Shown here piece by piece: positions 37,753 to 47,349 of a DNA stretch of 64,000 nucleotides. The stretch's first letter is position 1. The number at the start of each line of letters is the position of its first letter. The translations under genes and the position numbers were made by a program. Source of the stretch: Deltaproteobacteria bacterium (lineage in GTDB: Bacteria; Myxococcota; Myxococcia; Myxococcales; Anaeromyxobacteraceae); the NCBI GenBank assembly GCA_016214955.1, contig JACRMN010000012.1, forward strand, positions 735,901 to 799,900. The letters are read 5' to 3'. A model generated the notes under the pieces. The model was not told the origin of the DNA. It made no database searches and saw only the letters and a list, made by a program, of their open reading frames with translations.

Positions 37753-39198
37753 ATGCACCCGCTCCTCGGGGACCTCGCCGCCCACGGCGGCAAGCTGGCG
37801 CTGCGCCACGGCGCCGGCGCCGTCGAATACCGGCAGCTCGACCGCATGGCCCGCGCCCACGCCGGGCGGCTCCTCGCCGAGGGGGTGCGGCCCGGCGACC
37901 GGGTGGCGGTGTGGGCCGAGCCGGAGCCGGCCACGGCCGTGGCGCTGGTGGGCAACGCGCTCCTCGGCGCCGCCACCGTGCCGCTCAACCCCGCCCTCGG
38001 CGACCGGGACCTGGCCCACGTGCTCCGCGACGCCGGGCCCAGGCTGGTGCTCTCCGCCGAGCCGGCGCGACACCTGCAGAAGACGCCCGGCGTCCTGCCG
38101 GTGCGCCACGACGGCCCGCCCGCGGCGCTGGAGCCGGTGGCCGCCGGCGCCGTGGGGCTGGTGCTGTACACCTCCGGTACCACCGGCCCGCCCAAGGGGG
38201 CGGCCATCACCTTCGGCGCCTGCGCCTTCGACCTGGACGCCCTGGCCGACGCCTGGGGCTGGACCGCCGCCGACCAGCTCGTCCACGCGCTCCCGCTCTT
38301 CCACGTGCACGGCCTGGTGCTGGGGCTCTTCGGCACGCTGCGCCGCGGGGCCTCGCTGCAGCTGCTGCCGCGCTTCACGCCCGAGGCGGTCTGCGCCGCC
38401 ATGGGCGACGGGGGCACGCTGCTCTTCGCGGTGCCGACCATGTACCACCGGCTCGCCGAGCACGCCGAGGCCCACGCCGCCGACGCGGCCCGGCTGGCCC
38501 GGGCGCGGCTGCTGGTCTCGGGCTCGGCCGGCCTGCCGGTGCGCGAGAACGAGCGGCTCTGGAAGCTCTTCGGCCAGCGGGTGGTGGAGCGGTACGGGCT
38601 CACCGAGACGCTCATCATCACCGCCGCGCGCCACGACGGCCCGCGCACGCCGGGCACGGTGGGGCCGCCGCTCCCCGGGCTGGAGCTGCGCCTCCTCGAC
38701 GAGGCCGGTCACCCGGTGGCGCCCGGGAGCGAGGCGCTCGGCGAGGTGGTGGTCCGCGGCCCCAGCGTCTTCCCCGGCTACCTCAACCGGCCCGACGCCA
38801 CCGCCGCCGCCATCGACGCCCAGGGCTGGTTCCACACCGGCGACATCGCCACGCTCACCGCCGCCGGCGAGGTGCGCATCGTCGGGCGCAAGGCCACCGA
38901 CCTCATCAAGACCGCCGGCTACAAGGTGGGGGCCGGCGAGGTGGAGGCGGCGCTGCTGGAGCACCCGGCGGTGCGCGAGGCGGCGGTGGTGGGGCTGCCC
39001 GACGAGGACCTGGGCGAGCGCATCGCCGCTTTCGTCGTGCCCTACGAGGGCAAGTCGCCCTCGCCGCAGGAGCTGGCCGACCACGTGGCCGCGCTGCTCG
39101 CGCCCCACAAGCGGCCGCGCCTGGTGCGGCTGGTGCCGGCGCTGCCGCGCAACGCCATGGGCAAGGTGCTGAAGGCCGAGCTGGCCCGGCAGGCCTAG
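37753..39198 (+). CDS. matB: Malonyl-CoA synthetase-like acyl-CoA ligase
   Basis: The product is 481 aa and a class I adenylate-forming enzyme. The P-loop YTSGTTGPPKGA, motif ERYGLTET and GWFHTGDIATLTAAGEVRIVGRKATDLIKTAGYKV, and the C-terminal catalytic Lys in NAMGKVLK are intact. MatB couples malonate, ATP and CoA to malonyl-CoA. The assignment rests on overall similarity and on the divergent malonate cluster; a methylmalonate or other short-acid ligase cannot be excluded. If right, the locus could activate malonate both as a CoA ester and on an ACP. Confidence 0.75.
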   Translation: MHPLLGDLAAHGGKLALRHGAGAVEYRQLDRMARAHAGRLLAEGVRPGDRVAVWAEPEPATAVALVGNALLGAATVPLNPALGDRDLAHVLRDAGPRLVLSAEPARHLQKTPGVLPVRHDGPPAALEPVAAGAVGLVLYTSGTTGPPKGAAITFGACAFDLDALADAWGWTAADQLVHALPLFHVHGLVLGLFGTLRRGASLQLLPRFTPEAVCAAMGDGGTLLFAVPTMYHRLAEHAEAHAADAARLARARLLVSGSAGLPVRENERLWKLFGQRVVERYGLTETLIITAARHDGPRTPGTVGPPLPGLELRLLDEAGHPVAPGSEALGEVVVRGPSVFPGYLNRPDATAAAIDAQGWFHTGDIATLTAAGEVRIVGRKATDLIKTAGYKVGAGEVEAALLEHPAVREAAVVGLPDEDLGERIAAFVVPYEGKSPSPQELADHVAALLAPHKRPRLVRLVPALPRNAMGKVLKAELARQA

Positions 39199-39206
39199 GC
39201 GCGACC

Positions 39207-39938
39207 TCAGCGCCCCGGGCCGGCGCCGATGCGCTCCAGGTAGTCGCGCTTGCTGGGCTGGAGGTGCTCGACGCACAGCTGGGCCAGCGCCCAGCGGTCG
39301 CCGCCCTCGAGCAGCTCGATCATGGTGCGGTGCTGCGAGCGCGACAGCTCCAGCTTGGCGCGATCGGCGTGGGCGCCCGCCTCCCCGCCCACCACCTGCT
39401 GGCTGATGTGCAGGGCGGCGCGGACCGGGAAGCTCTTGCGCATGTACAGGGCGATGGTCTCGACCAGGTAGCGGTTGCCGCAGCCGCCGAACAGGGTGAG
39501 GTGGAAGCGGTCGTTGAGCTCGTGCACGCCGGGCAGGCGGCCGCCCTCGACGTGGGCGCTGTACTCCTCGTGGAGCTGCCGGAGCCGCGCCACCAGCCCT
39601 TCCGGCGCCGGCACCGGGATGGCGAGCGCGGCCTGCCGCTGGAGCATCTCCCGGAGCGCGTAGAGCTCCAGCACCTCGTCCGGAGCCAGCGACCGCACCG
39701 CCGCGCCCCTGTTGCGCTCGTGGACCACGATGCCCATGCGCTCGAGCTGGAAGAGGGCCTGGCGCACCAGGTGGCGGGTGGCGGGGAAGCGGGCCAGCAG
39801 CGCGTCCTCGGTGATGCGCGCGCCGGGGGCGATGCGCCCGAAGATGACGTCCTCCTGCACCGCCTTCACGATCTCCGCCTCGCGCGCCGGGAGCGGCGCC
39901 GGCTCGGGCGGCACGGACCGGAGGTGTCTCGTCGACAT
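39207..39938 (-). CDS. GntR/FCD-family transcriptional regulator
   Basis: The product is 243 aa from ATG 39938. The winged helix is at about 20-90 (EAEIVKAVQEDVIFGRIAPGARITEDALLARFPATRHLVRQALFQLERMGIV). The FCD domain follows with FHLTLF and HRTMIELLEGG. It is divergent from the hydroxyacid operon and ends eight bases beyond the convergent ligase gene. The palindrome ATTATCGGTAAT at 39949-39960, eleven bases before its start, suggests autoregulation. The ligand is probably the acid handled by the operon. Confidence 0.88.
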   Translation of the reverse strand: MSTRHLRSVPPEPAPLPAREAEIVKAVQEDVIFGRIAPGARITEDALLARFPATRHLVRQALFQLERMGIVVHERNRGAAVRSLAPDEVLELYALREMLQRQAALAIPVPAPEGLVARLRQLHEEYSAHVEGGRLPGVHELNDRFHLTLFGGCGNRYLVETIALYMRKSFPVRAALHISQQVVGGEAGAHADRAKLELSRSQHRTMIELLEGGDRWALAQLCVEHLQPSKRDYLERIGAGPGR

Positions 39939-39948
39939 GCTGCGCAAG

Positions 39949-39960
39949 ATTATCGGTAAT
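39949..39960. promoter_or_regulatory. Operator candidate ATTATCGGTAAT
   Basis: ATTA-TCGG-TAAT is an inverted repeat in the 200-base divergent region between the GntR gene and the hydroxyacid operon. It lies directly upstream of the regulator start, where it would mediate autoregulation. Confidence 0.45.
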
Positions 39961-40071
39961 GCGCCGCGGATCGCCAGGCCCCGGAGCGGGCGCAGCCGCG
40001 GAATATGGCTGCCAAACGGCGGTGGCGGCTCCTGCCTGGTCCGGAGTCCAGGGGTGCGGCGTCCGGGATTA

Positions 40072-40101
40072 TTGACACTCCGAGCCACGCCCCGTTACTG
40101 T
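40072..40101 (+). promoter_or_regulatory. Sigma-70 promoter candidate for the hydroxyacid operon
   Basis: TTGACA (40072-40077, a perfect -35) is followed after 18 bases by TACTGT (40096-40101). Transcription would start near 40108, about 34 bases before the first gene. It is one of the clearest promoters in the window. Confidence 0.6.
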
Positions 40102-40141
40102 CCCCGCTCCTCCACGGCGGCTCGGCGCGAGCGAGGGCGAG

Positions 40142-41116
40142 TTGGACAGGGTCCCGATCCTCAGCATGGGCGAGATGATGCCGGCGGTGGATCGCCGCCT
40201 GGAGGAGCGCTTCCTCGTGCACCGCTCCTCGGCGCGGCCCATCCCCGAGATCCTCGCCGAGCACGGCCAGGCCATCCGGGCCATCGCCACGCGCGGCCGG
40301 GAGCGCACCGACGCCGCGGTCATCGCCGCCCTGCCCCGGCTGGAGATCATCGCCAACTTCGGCGTGGGGTACGACTCCATCGACGTCGCCGCCGCCCGGG
40401 CGCGGGGCATCCTGGTCACCAACACGCCCCGCGTGCTCGACGACGAGGTGGCCGACTTCACCGTGGGTCTCCTCCTGGCCACCATCCGCCAGCTTCCCCA
40501 GGCCGACCGCTACCTGCGCGCTGGGCGCTGGCCCGGGGAGGGCCCGTTCCCGCTCACCGCCACCCTGCGCGACCGCACCGTGGGCCTGCTGGGGATGGGG
40601 CGCATCGGCGAGCGCATCGCCCGGCGCATCGCCGCCTTCGACGTGCCGGTGCTCTACCACGCGCGCCGTCCCCGGCCCGACGTGCCCTACCGCCACTGCC
40701 CCGACCTCCTGGCCCTGGCGCGCGAGGTCGATACCCTGGTGGCCATCGTCCCCGGCGGCGCGGCCACGCGCCACCTGGTGAACGCCGAGGTGCTCTCGGC
40801 GCTCGGCCCCCGCGGCATCCTGGTCAACGTGGCGCGCGGCTCGGTGGTTGACGAGGCGGCGCTGGTGGCCGCGCTGCAGGCCGGGACCATCCTGGCCGCG
40901 GGCCTCGACGTCTTCGCCGACGAGCCCCGCGTGCCGCAGGCGCTCCTCGACCTCGAGAACGCCGTGCTCATCCCGCACGCCGGCTCGGGCACCCACCACA
41001 CCCGGACCATCATGGGCAACCTGGTGGTCGAGAACCTGGTCTCCTGGTTCGAGGGGCGGGGGCCGGTCACGCCCGTGCCCGAGACGCCGTGGACCGGGCG
41101 AGGCGAGGGGAGCTGA
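40142..41116 (+). CDS. D-2-hydroxyacid dehydrogenase family protein
   Basis: The product is about 324 aa. The Rossmann motif is GLLGMGRIGERIARR, the catalytic Arg lies in VNVARGSVVDE, the Glu in ADEPRVP and the His in IPHAGSGTHHTR. The family reduces 2-oxoacids such as glyoxylate or hydroxypyruvate to D-2-hydroxyacids with NAD(P)H, or the reverse. The start TTG 40142 is assumed; ATG 40166 is possible. It opens an operon with a dehydratase and a tripartite transporter. Confidence 0.85.
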   Translation: MDRVPILSMGEMMPAVDRRLEERFLVHRSSARPIPEILAEHGQAIRAIATRGRERTDAAVIAALPRLEIIANFGVGYDSIDVAAARARGILVTNTPRVLDDEVADFTVGLLLATIRQLPQADRYLRAGRWPGEGPFPLTATLRDRTVGLLGMGRIGERIARRIAAFDVPVLYHARRPRPDVPYRHCPDLLALAREVDTLVAIVPGGAATRHLVNAEVLSALGPRGILVNVARGSVVDEAALVAALQAGTILAAGLDVFADEPRVPQALLDLENAVLIPHAGSGTHHTRTIMGNLVVENLVSWFEGRGPVTPVPETPWTGRGEGS

Positions 41117-41180
41117 CGGGGGCCGCTGCACGGACCCGGCACGGGTCCGGTCTCGACGACACGACACCGGAGGGGACACC

Positions 41181-42869
41181 GTGGCGCGCGGACTGAAGAA
41201 GGACCTGACCAGCTACGGCGACCCCGGCTTCTCGCTCTTCCTGCGCCGGGCCTTCATCAAGGCCATGGGCTTCTCCGACGACGCCCTGGAGCGCCCCATC
41301 GTCGGCATCACCGACACCTACAGCGACTACAACCCCTGCCACGGCAACGTCCCCGACCTCATCGAGGCCCTGAAGCGCGGGGTGCTCCTGGCCGGCGCCC
41401 TGCCCATGGTGTTCCCCACCATCTCCATCCACGAGAGCTTCGCGCACCCCACCTCGATGTTCCTGCGCAACCTCCTGGCCATGGAGACCGAGGAGATGAT
41501 CCGCGCCCAGCCCATGGACGCGGTGGTGCTCATCGGCGGCTGCGACAAGACCCTGCCGGCCCAGATCATGGCCGCGGCCAGCGTCGACCTCCCGGCCATC
41601 CTGCTCCCGGTCGGCCCCATGGTCACCGGCCACCACCGCGGCGAGGTGCTGGGCGCCTGCACCGACTGCCGCCGCCTCTGGGGCAAGCACCGCGCCGGCC
41701 AGATGGACGAGGCGGAGCTGGAGCAGGTGAACGCCCGGCTGGTGCCCTCGGTGGGCACCTGCGCGGTGATGGGCACGGCCAGCACCATGGCCTGCCTCAC
41801 CGAGGCCATGGGCCTCTCGCTCCCCCTCACCGCCGCGGTTCCGGCCACCCACGCCGAGCGGCGGCGCCTGGCCGAGGCCACCGGGAGGCGCGCCGCTGCC
41901 CTGGCGGTCGCCGGCGGCCCGCGCCCCAGCCAGATCCTCGGCCCCGGGGCGCTCCACAACGCCGCCGCGGTGCTGCACGCCATCGGCGGCTCCACCAACG
42001 GGCTCATCCACCTGGCCGCCATCGCCGGCCGCCTGGGCCGGCCCCTCGACTACCAGGCTTTCGACGATCTGGGCCGCCGCGTGCCGGTGCTGGTGAACCT
42101 CAAGCCCTCGGGCCAGCACTACATGCAGCACTTCCACGACGCCGGCGGCGTGCCCCGCCTGCTGCGCGAGCTCGCCGACCTCCTGGTCACCGACGCGCCC
42201 ACGGTGGCCGGGGGCACCATCGCCGACGCCATCGCCGCGGCCGAGGAGGTGCCGGGGCAGGACGTCATCCGCCCGCGCGCCAGCCCCATCAGCGCCGAGG
42301 GGGCCCTGGCGGTGCTGCGCGGCAACCTGGCCCCGCTGGGCGCGGTCATCAAGCAGTCGGCGGCCACCGCCCGGCTCATGCAGCACACCGGCCGCGCCGT
42401 GGTCTTCGAGGACGTCGAGGACATGGGCCGGCGCATCGACGATCCGGCCCTCGACGTCGGCCCCGACGACGTGCTCGTGCTCCGCAACACCGGGCCCCGC
42501 GGCGCGCCGGGCATGCCCGAGGCCGGCTACCTGCCCATCCCCCGGAAGCTCCTCCAGCAGGGCGTGAAGGACATGGTGCGCATCTCCGACGCCCGCATGA
42601 GCGGGACGGCCTTCGGCACCATCGTGCTCCACGTCGCGCCCGAGTCGGCGGTGGGCGGGCCGCTGGCGCTGGTGCGGAACGGCGACCCGATCCGCCTGGA
42701 CGTCCCGGGGCGGCGCATCGACCTGGTGGTGCCCGAGGCCGAGCTCGCCGCGCGGGCGGCGGCGGCGCCGGCCCGCCCCCCGCCCCTCCCGGCCCGCGGC
42801 TACGCCCGGCTCTTCCAGGAGCACGTCACCCAGGCCGACAGGGGGTGCGACTTCGACTTCCTCGTCTAG
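41181..42869 (+). CDS. IlvD/Edd-family dehydratase (sugar-acid type)
   Basis: The product is 562 aa. Fe-S ligand positions fit the family: DYNPCHGN, GGCDKTLPAQ and SVGTCAVMGTASTMACLTEAMG. GGSTNGLIHLAAIAGRLGR and the C-terminal RISDARMSGTAFGTIVLHVAPESAVGGPLALV are also typical. IlvD makes valine precursors and Edd acts on 6-phosphogluconate. The operon context (transporter, hydroxyacid dehydrogenase, enolase-superfamily enzyme) favours an aldonate dehydratase such as arabonate or xylonate dehydratase. GTG 41181 follows GGAGGGGA. Confidence 0.88.
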   Translation: MARGLKKDLTSYGDPGFSLFLRRAFIKAMGFSDDALERPIVGITDTYSDYNPCHGNVPDLIEALKRGVLLAGALPMVFPTISIHESFAHPTSMFLRNLLAMETEEMIRAQPMDAVVLIGGCDKTLPAQIMAAASVDLPAILLPVGPMVTGHHRGEVLGACTDCRRLWGKHRAGQMDEAELEQVNARLVPSVGTCAVMGTASTMACLTEAMGLSLPLTAAVPATHAERRRLAEATGRRAAALAVAGGPRPSQILGPGALHNAAAVLHAIGGSTNGLIHLAAIAGRLGRPLDYQAFDDLGRRVPVLVNLKPSGQHYMQHFHDAGGVPRLLRELADLLVTDAPTVAGGTIADAIAAAEEVPGQDVIRPRASPISAEGALAVLRGNLAPLGAVIKQSAATARLMQHTGRAVVFEDVEDMGRRIDDPALDVGPDDVLVLRNTGPRGAPGMPEAGYLPIPRKLLQQGVKDMVRISDARMSGTAFGTIVLHVAPESAVGGPLALVRNGDPIRLDVPGRRIDLVVPEAELAARAAAAPARPPPLPARGYARLFQEHVTQADRGCDFDFLV

Positions 42870-42943
42870 GCGCGCAGCCCGGCGCCCGTCCCAGGCAGCA
42901 AGCGTTTCCGTCGCTCTCACGCAGGCAATGAGGAGGATCGTCC

Positions 42944-43930
42944 ATGCCGAGAAGGACCGGAGTCGCGGTGGCCGTGTTGCTGGGCCTTGGCCTCGCCAGC
43001 GCCGCAGATGCGCAGGGTGCCTCAGACTATCCCCGCAAGCCCATCACCACGCTGATGGGCTTCTCTCCCGGCGGCGGGAGCGACGTGATGCTCTCCATGG
43101 TCCGGCCCCAGCTGGAGAAGCTGCTCAAGACGACGATGGTCCCGGTCTACAAGCCCGGGTCGGGCAGCGACATCGCCGCCACCGAGCTCGCCACCTCCAG
43201 GCCCGACGGCTACACCGTCTTCATCTCCTGCACCCCGATGATTCCGATCAACGCCTACGTCCGGGAGACCGCCTACAAGGTGTCCGACATGGTGTTCGTC
43301 GCCAACGTGGTGACCGACCCCGGCATCCTCGTGGTGCGGGCCGAGAGCCCCTACAAGACCATTGCCGACGTGGTGAAGGCCTCCCGGGAGAAGCCGGGCA
43401 GCATCAGCGTGGGCGTGGCCTCGGCGCCCGGCGACGACTGGTTCGCCATGCACCAGTTCGAGCAGGTGGCCAAGCTCAAGGTGAACATCGTCCCCTTCTC
43501 GGGAGACGGCCCCTCCTGGCAGGCGGCCCTGGCCGGACACGTCGAGGCCAGCTCCAACAACCTGGGCATCGTCTACCCGCAGCTGCGGGCCGGGAAGCTC
43601 CGCGCCCTGGCCATCATGTCCGACAAGCGCTCGCCCGTGCTCCCCGACGTCCCCACCTTCAAGGAGCTGGGCTACGACTTCACCAGCGGCTCCTCGCGCG
43701 GCTTCGCCATGCCCAAGGGCACGCCCAGGGCGGTGGTCGAGACCTTCGCCAGGGCGGTGAAGCAGGTGATGAGCACCGAGGAGTTCAAGGCCAGCGCGCT
43801 CGCCACCGCGTTCCCGCACGACTACCAGGGGCCGGAGGAGTACGCGGCCTACATCCAGAAGCTGGACGGCGCCTACCGGCCGCTCTGGGACACCTACGGC
43901 AAGGCGCCCGACGCCGCCGCCGCCAAGTAG
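42944..43930 (+). CDS. Tripartite tricarboxylate transporter substrate-binding protein (TctC/Bug family)
   Basis: The product is 328 aa with signal peptide GVAVAVLLGLGLASAADAQG. SDYPRKPITTLMGFSPGGGSDVMLSMVRPQLEK is the characteristic Bug N-terminus. LATSRPDGYTVFISCTPM, GDGPSWQAALAGHVEASSNN and RSPVLPDVPTFKELGYDF are further family blocks. It binds a carboxylate in the periplasm for TctA/B. ATG 42944 has GGAGGA upstream. A strong hairpin follows its stop and may keep its transcript more abundant than the permease part. Confidence 0.92.
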   Translation: MPRRTGVAVAVLLGLGLASAADAQGASDYPRKPITTLMGFSPGGGSDVMLSMVRPQLEKLLKTTMVPVYKPGSGSDIAATELATSRPDGYTVFISCTPMIPINAYVRETAYKVSDMVFVANVVTDPGILVVRAESPYKTIADVVKASREKPGSISVGVASAPGDDWFAMHQFEQVAKLKVNIVPFSGDGPSWQAALAGHVEASSNNLGIVYPQLRAGKLRALAIMSDKRSPVLPDVPTFKELGYDFTSGSSRGFAMPKGTPRAVVETFARAVKQVMSTEEFKASALATAFPHDYQGPEEYAAYIQKLDGAYRPLWDTYGKAPDAAAAK

Positions 43931-43952
43931 CTCCTCCCGCGGGCGGGAGGAG
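43931..43952 (+). promoter_or_regulatory. Strong hairpin between tctC-like and tctB-like genes
   Basis: CTCCTCCCG and CGGGAGGAG form a perfect nine-base stem around CGGG, one base after the TctC stop codon. No T tract follows, so it looks like a processing or stability hairpin rather than a terminator. Confidence 0.5.
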
Positions 43953-44025
43953 AGCACTCCCCCCGCTCGCGAGCGCAGGGCACGCGGCCTCCGCCGGCCG
44001 CGTCCCCCGGGCAAGTGAGGTGCAC

Positions 44026-44517
44026 GTGAACCTGGGACCGGCCGTCTTCTCCGGAGTCGTCCTGCTGGTGGGCCTGGTCTACGGGGGCATGGCCCTGCGC
44101 ATGCCGCGCGGCAGCCTCGCCTACCCCGGCCCGGGACTCTTCCCCCTGGCCGTCGGCGCCCTCCTGGTCGCCACCTCGCTGGGCTGCCTGGCCCAGGAGC
44201 TGCGAGCGTGGCGGAGGGGCCGGAGCGCAGCGCCCGCGCCCCCGTCGGCCGCGCCCGAGGCTGCGCCGGAGCGCGACCGCGCCAGGACGGTCGCGCTGAC
44301 GGCGCTGCTGGCGGGGTACGTGCTGCTGCTGAAGACCCTCGGCTTCCCGCTGGCCATCTGCGCCTTCCTGGCCGCCGCCATCCGCATCTTCGGGTACCGC
44401 CGCTGGGCGGTCACCCTGGCGGTGGCGCTCCTGGTCACGGCCTGCTCCTACGTCGCGTTCGTCCACTGGCTCAAGGTTCCCCTGCCGATGGGGCTCCTCG
44501 AGGACATCCTCGGGTAG
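44026..44517 (+). CDS. Tripartite tricarboxylate transporter small membrane subunit (TctB family)
   Basis: The product is 163 aa with four membrane helices. VFSGVVLLVGLVYGGMALRM, the conserved YPGPGLFPLAVGALLVATSL, then ALTALLAGYVLLLKTLGFPLAICAFLAAAIRIFGYR and AVALLVTACSYVAFVHWLKVPLP fit TctB. GTG 44026 has GTGAGG just upstream. The long cytoplasmic Pro/Ala loop in the middle is usual. It ends 12 bases before tctA. Confidence 0.87.
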   Translation: MNLGPAVFSGVVLLVGLVYGGMALRMPRGSLAYPGPGLFPLAVGALLVATSLGCLAQELRAWRRGRSAAPAPPSAAPEAAPERDRARTVALTALLAGYVLLLKTLGFPLAICAFLAAAIRIFGYRRWAVTLAVALLVTACSYVAFVHWLKVPLPMGLLEDILG

Positions 44518-44529
44518 GGGGAGGGCGGC

Positions 44530-46032
44530 ATGGACCTGGCGAGCGGGCTCCTCCACGGCTTCTCGGTGGCACTGACCCCGATGAACCTGCTGTTCGGGTT
44601 CATGGGGGCGGTGATCGGGACCATCGTCGGCATCCTCCCGGGCCTGGGGCCGCTCGGGACCATGGCGCTGCTCCTCTCCCTCACCTACGGTTTCGACCCC
44701 ACCGCCGGGATGATCCTCTTCGCCGGCATCTACTTCGGAGCCATGTACGGCGGCTCCACCACCTCGATCCTGCTCAACATCCCCGGCGAGGCCGCCTCGG
44801 TGGTCACGGTGATCGAGGGGTACCAGATGGCCCGGCGCGGGAGGGCCGGGGCCGCGCTGGCCGTGGCCGCCGTCGGCTCCTTCGTCGCCGGTACCATCAG
44901 CCTGGTGGGGCTGAGCTTCCTGGCCCCCACCCTGGCCGGCGCCGCCCTCCGGTTCGGCCCCGCCGAGTACCTGGCCGTCGCCCTGGTGGGCCTGGTGATC
45001 ATGTCGCGGCTCACCGGCGGCAGCCTGATGCGCTCCCTGATGATGATCTCCATCGGCCTGGCCCTGGGCACGGTGGGCATGGAGACCGTGGCCGGCTACA
45101 TGCGCTACACCTTCAAGCAGCCGCTGCTGGCGCAGGGCATCGACTTCCTGCCGGTGGCCATGGGGCTCTTCGGCATCTCCGAGGTGCTGATCACCGCCGA
45201 GGAGCCGGTGGGCAAGGCGCAGCTCCAGAAGGTCCGCTTCCGGGAGCTCTGGCCCACGGCGGTGGAGTGGCACCGCTCGTTCTGGCCGATGCTGCGCGGC
45301 TCGGTCATCGGCTTCTTCGTCGGGCTCATCCCCGGCCCCTCGCCGGTCATCTCCACCATGGTCTCCTACTCGGTGGAGAAGCGGCTCGACAAGCACGGGG
45401 AGTTCGGCAGGGGGGCCATCGAGGGCGTGGCCGGACCCGAGGCCGCCAACAACGCCTCGGTCGGCGCCGCCTACATCCCGCTGATGGCGCTGGGCATCCC
45501 CTTCACGCCCGCCATGGCGGTGGTGATGGCGGTGCTCCTCATCCACGGCATCAACCCCGGCCCGCTGCTCATGACCGAGAAGCCCGACCTCTTCTGGGGC
45601 GTCATCGCCAGCATGTACATCGGCAACTTCATGCTGGTGGTCTTCAACCTGCCGCTGGTGGGCGTCTTCGCCAACATCATCCGCACGCCGCTCTGGCTGC
45701 TCATGCCCATCGTGCTGCTGCTGTGCCTGGTGGGCGTGTACTCGGTCAACAACTCGATGCTCGACCTCTGGCTGATGGTGGGCTTCGGCCTGCTCGGCTA
45801 CCTGCTGCGCCGGCTCCGGTACGACCTCGCGCCCCTGGTGCTGGCGCTGGTGCTGGGGCCGATGATGGAGCGCAGCTTCCGCGAGGCCATGATGATCGGC
45901 CGCGGCGACCTGACGGTCTTCGTCCGCCGCCCCATCTCCGCGGCCATCCTGGCCGTCGGCCTGGCCGTGCTGGTCCTCCCCACCCTCATCGCCCGCGCCC
46001 GGCGGCTGCTCCGGCGCGCCCCGGCAACCTAG
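44530..46032 (+). CDS. Tripartite tricarboxylate transporter large membrane subunit (TctA family)
   Basis: The product is 500 aa with about 12 helices. Signature regions are [24 protein letters not shown] near residue 27 and [38 protein letters not shown]. The second repeat starts [26 protein letters not shown], then [27 protein letters not shown]. It is the sodium- or proton-coupled channel of the TTT system. The substrate is unknown; a sugar acid is suggested by the neighbours. Confidence 0.93.
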   Translation: MDLASGLLHGFSVALTPMNLLFGFMGAVIGTIVGILPGLGPLGTMALLLSLTYGFDPTAGMILFAGIYFGAMYGGSTTSILLNIPGEAASVVTVIEGYQMARRGRAGAALAVAAVGSFVAGTISLVGLSFLAPTLAGAALRFGPAEYLAVALVGLVIMSRLTGGSLMRSLMMISIGLALGTVGMETVAGYMRYTFKQPLLAQGIDFLPVAMGLFGISEVLITAEEPVGKAQLQKVRFRELWPTAVEWHRSFWPMLRGSVIGFFVGLIPGPSPVISTMVSYSVEKRLDKHGEFGRGAIEGVAGPEAANNASVGAAYIPLMALGIPFTPAMAVVMAVLLIHGINPGPLLMTEKPDLFWGVIASMYIGNFMLVVFNLPLVGVFANIIRTPLWLLMPIVLLLCLVGVYSVNNSMLDLWLMVGFGLLGYLLRRLRYDLAPLVLALVLGPMMERSFREAMMIGRGDLTVFVRRPISAAILAVGLAVLVLPTLIARARRLLRRAPAT

Positions 46033-46044
46033 ACGGAGGTTCCC

Positions 46045-47181
46045 ATGGACGACGCCCGCCGCTCCGAGATCACCCGCGTGGAGGCCCGCACCATCCGCAT
46101 CCCGCTCGAGCACCCCACCTCCTTCGCCACCCGGCAGGTGCTCTCGCGCGACTACGGGGTGGTCCGCCTCCGGACCGGCGACGGGACCGAGGGGATCGGG
46201 TTCTGCTACGGCGGCAACCGCGGCGGCGAGCTGGTGGCCGCGGCGGTGCGCCTGCTCCTGGCGCCGCTCCTCCTGGGGAAGAGCGCGCTCGACACCGAGG
46301 GGCTGTGGAGCCAGCTCTACCAGGACACCCTCCTGCACGGCCGGGCCGGCTCGGTGATGCGGGCGCTCTCCATCGTCGACATCGCGCTCTGGGACCGGAA
46401 CGCGCGCGCCGCCGGGCTGCCGCTCAGTCGCTACCTGGGGGCCACCGGGCAGGCGACGGTGCCGGCCTACGCCAGCGGCGGGTACTACCTGGCCGGCAAG
46501 GGGCCCGAGCAGCTGGCCGAGGAGCTGGCCGGCTACGTCCGCGCCGGCTTCCGGGCCGTGAAGATCAAGGTCGGCCGCCTCGAGCCCAGGGCCGAGGAGG
46601 TCCGCATCCGGGCGGCGCGGGAGGCCATCGGCGACGACGTCCTCCTGATGCTCGACGCCAACAACGCCTGGAGCGACCTGCCGACGGCGCTCGAGCTCAT
46701 GAAGCGCTACGAGCCCAGCAACCCCTACTGGATCGAGGAGCCCTTCAGCCCCGACGACATCGAGAACCACGCAGCGCTCGCCCGGCGCACCCCGGTGGCC
46801 GTGGCCACCGGCGAGATCGAGGCCGGCCGGTGGCGCCACCAGGAGCTTCTCACCCGGCGCGCCGCTGCCATCCTCCAGACCGACGCCGCGGTCTGCGGCG
46901 GCATCAGCGAGTGGCGCCGCATCGCCGCGGCGGCGGCTGGCTTCGGGGTCACCCTGGCGCCCCACTGGTTCCACGACCTGCACGTGCACCTGGTGGCGGC
47001 GACCCCCAACGCCCGCTGGGTCGAGTACTTCCCCGACGACCAGGTGCTGAACTTCCGGCGGCTCGCCGATCGGCAGCTCGAGCTCCGCGACGGCGCGCTG
47101 GTGGTGCCACAGACGCCCGGGCTCGGGTTCCGCTTCGACGAGGCCGCCCTGGAGCGGTACGCGGTCGACGCCTGGAGCTGA
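46045..47181 (+). CDS. Mandelate racemase/muconate lactonizing-type enolase-superfamily enzyme
   Basis: The product is 378 aa. Active-site landmarks are the KIKVG pair (Lys-x-Lys, residue ~173), metal ligands LMLDANNAW (Asp), YWIEEPF (Glu) and ATGEIEAG (Glu), and the general-base His in LAPHWFHDLH. Such enzymes dehydrate or racemise acid sugars. As the last gene of the operon it probably acts before or beside the IlvD-type dehydratase. The exact acid cannot be read from sequence. ATG 46045 follows GGAGG. Confidence 0.9.
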   Translation: MDDARRSEITRVEARTIRIPLEHPTSFATRQVLSRDYGVVRLRTGDGTEGIGFCYGGNRGGELVAAAVRLLLAPLLLGKSALDTEGLWSQLYQDTLLHGRAGSVMRALSIVDIALWDRNARAAGLPLSRYLGATGQATVPAYASGGYYLAGKGPEQLAEELAGYVRAGFRAVKIKVGRLEPRAEEVRIRAAREAIGDDVLLMLDANNAWSDLPTALELMKRYEPSNPYWIEEPFSPDDIENHAALARRTPVAVATGEIEAGRWRHQELLTRRAAAILQTDAAVCGGISEWRRIAAAAAGFGVTLAPHWFHDLHVHLVAATPNARWVEYFPDDQVLNFRRLADRQLELRDGALVVPQTPGLGFRFDEAALERYAVDAWS

Positions 47182-47182
47182 G

Positions 47183-47196
47183 CGGCCCCGGGGCCG
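47183..47196 (+). terminator. Short GC palindrome after the acid-catabolism operon
   Basis: CGGCCCCGGGGCCG is a perfect palindrome two bases after the stop at 47181. The stem is strong but there is no T tract, so it is a weak terminator candidate. Confidence 0.3.
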
Positions 47197-47349
47197 CCGA
47201 CACGGAGCCGGCCAGGCGGGGGGAAGCGCGCCGGCTTCGCCGCGGCGGAAACCGGCTGTGCGGCGGGGCGCGCGTCAGCGTGGCGATGGACGCACCGGCC
47301 CCGGGTGGGATCAAGTGGTGAGCGCGGGGGCGCACGCGGGAGGGAAGCC

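Noticed and set aside
36349-39276. Very long minus-strand frame running through livK and the ligase gene
   Set aside because: Only the livK part from ATG 37602 has protein character; the remainder is antisense to the acyl-CoA ligase.
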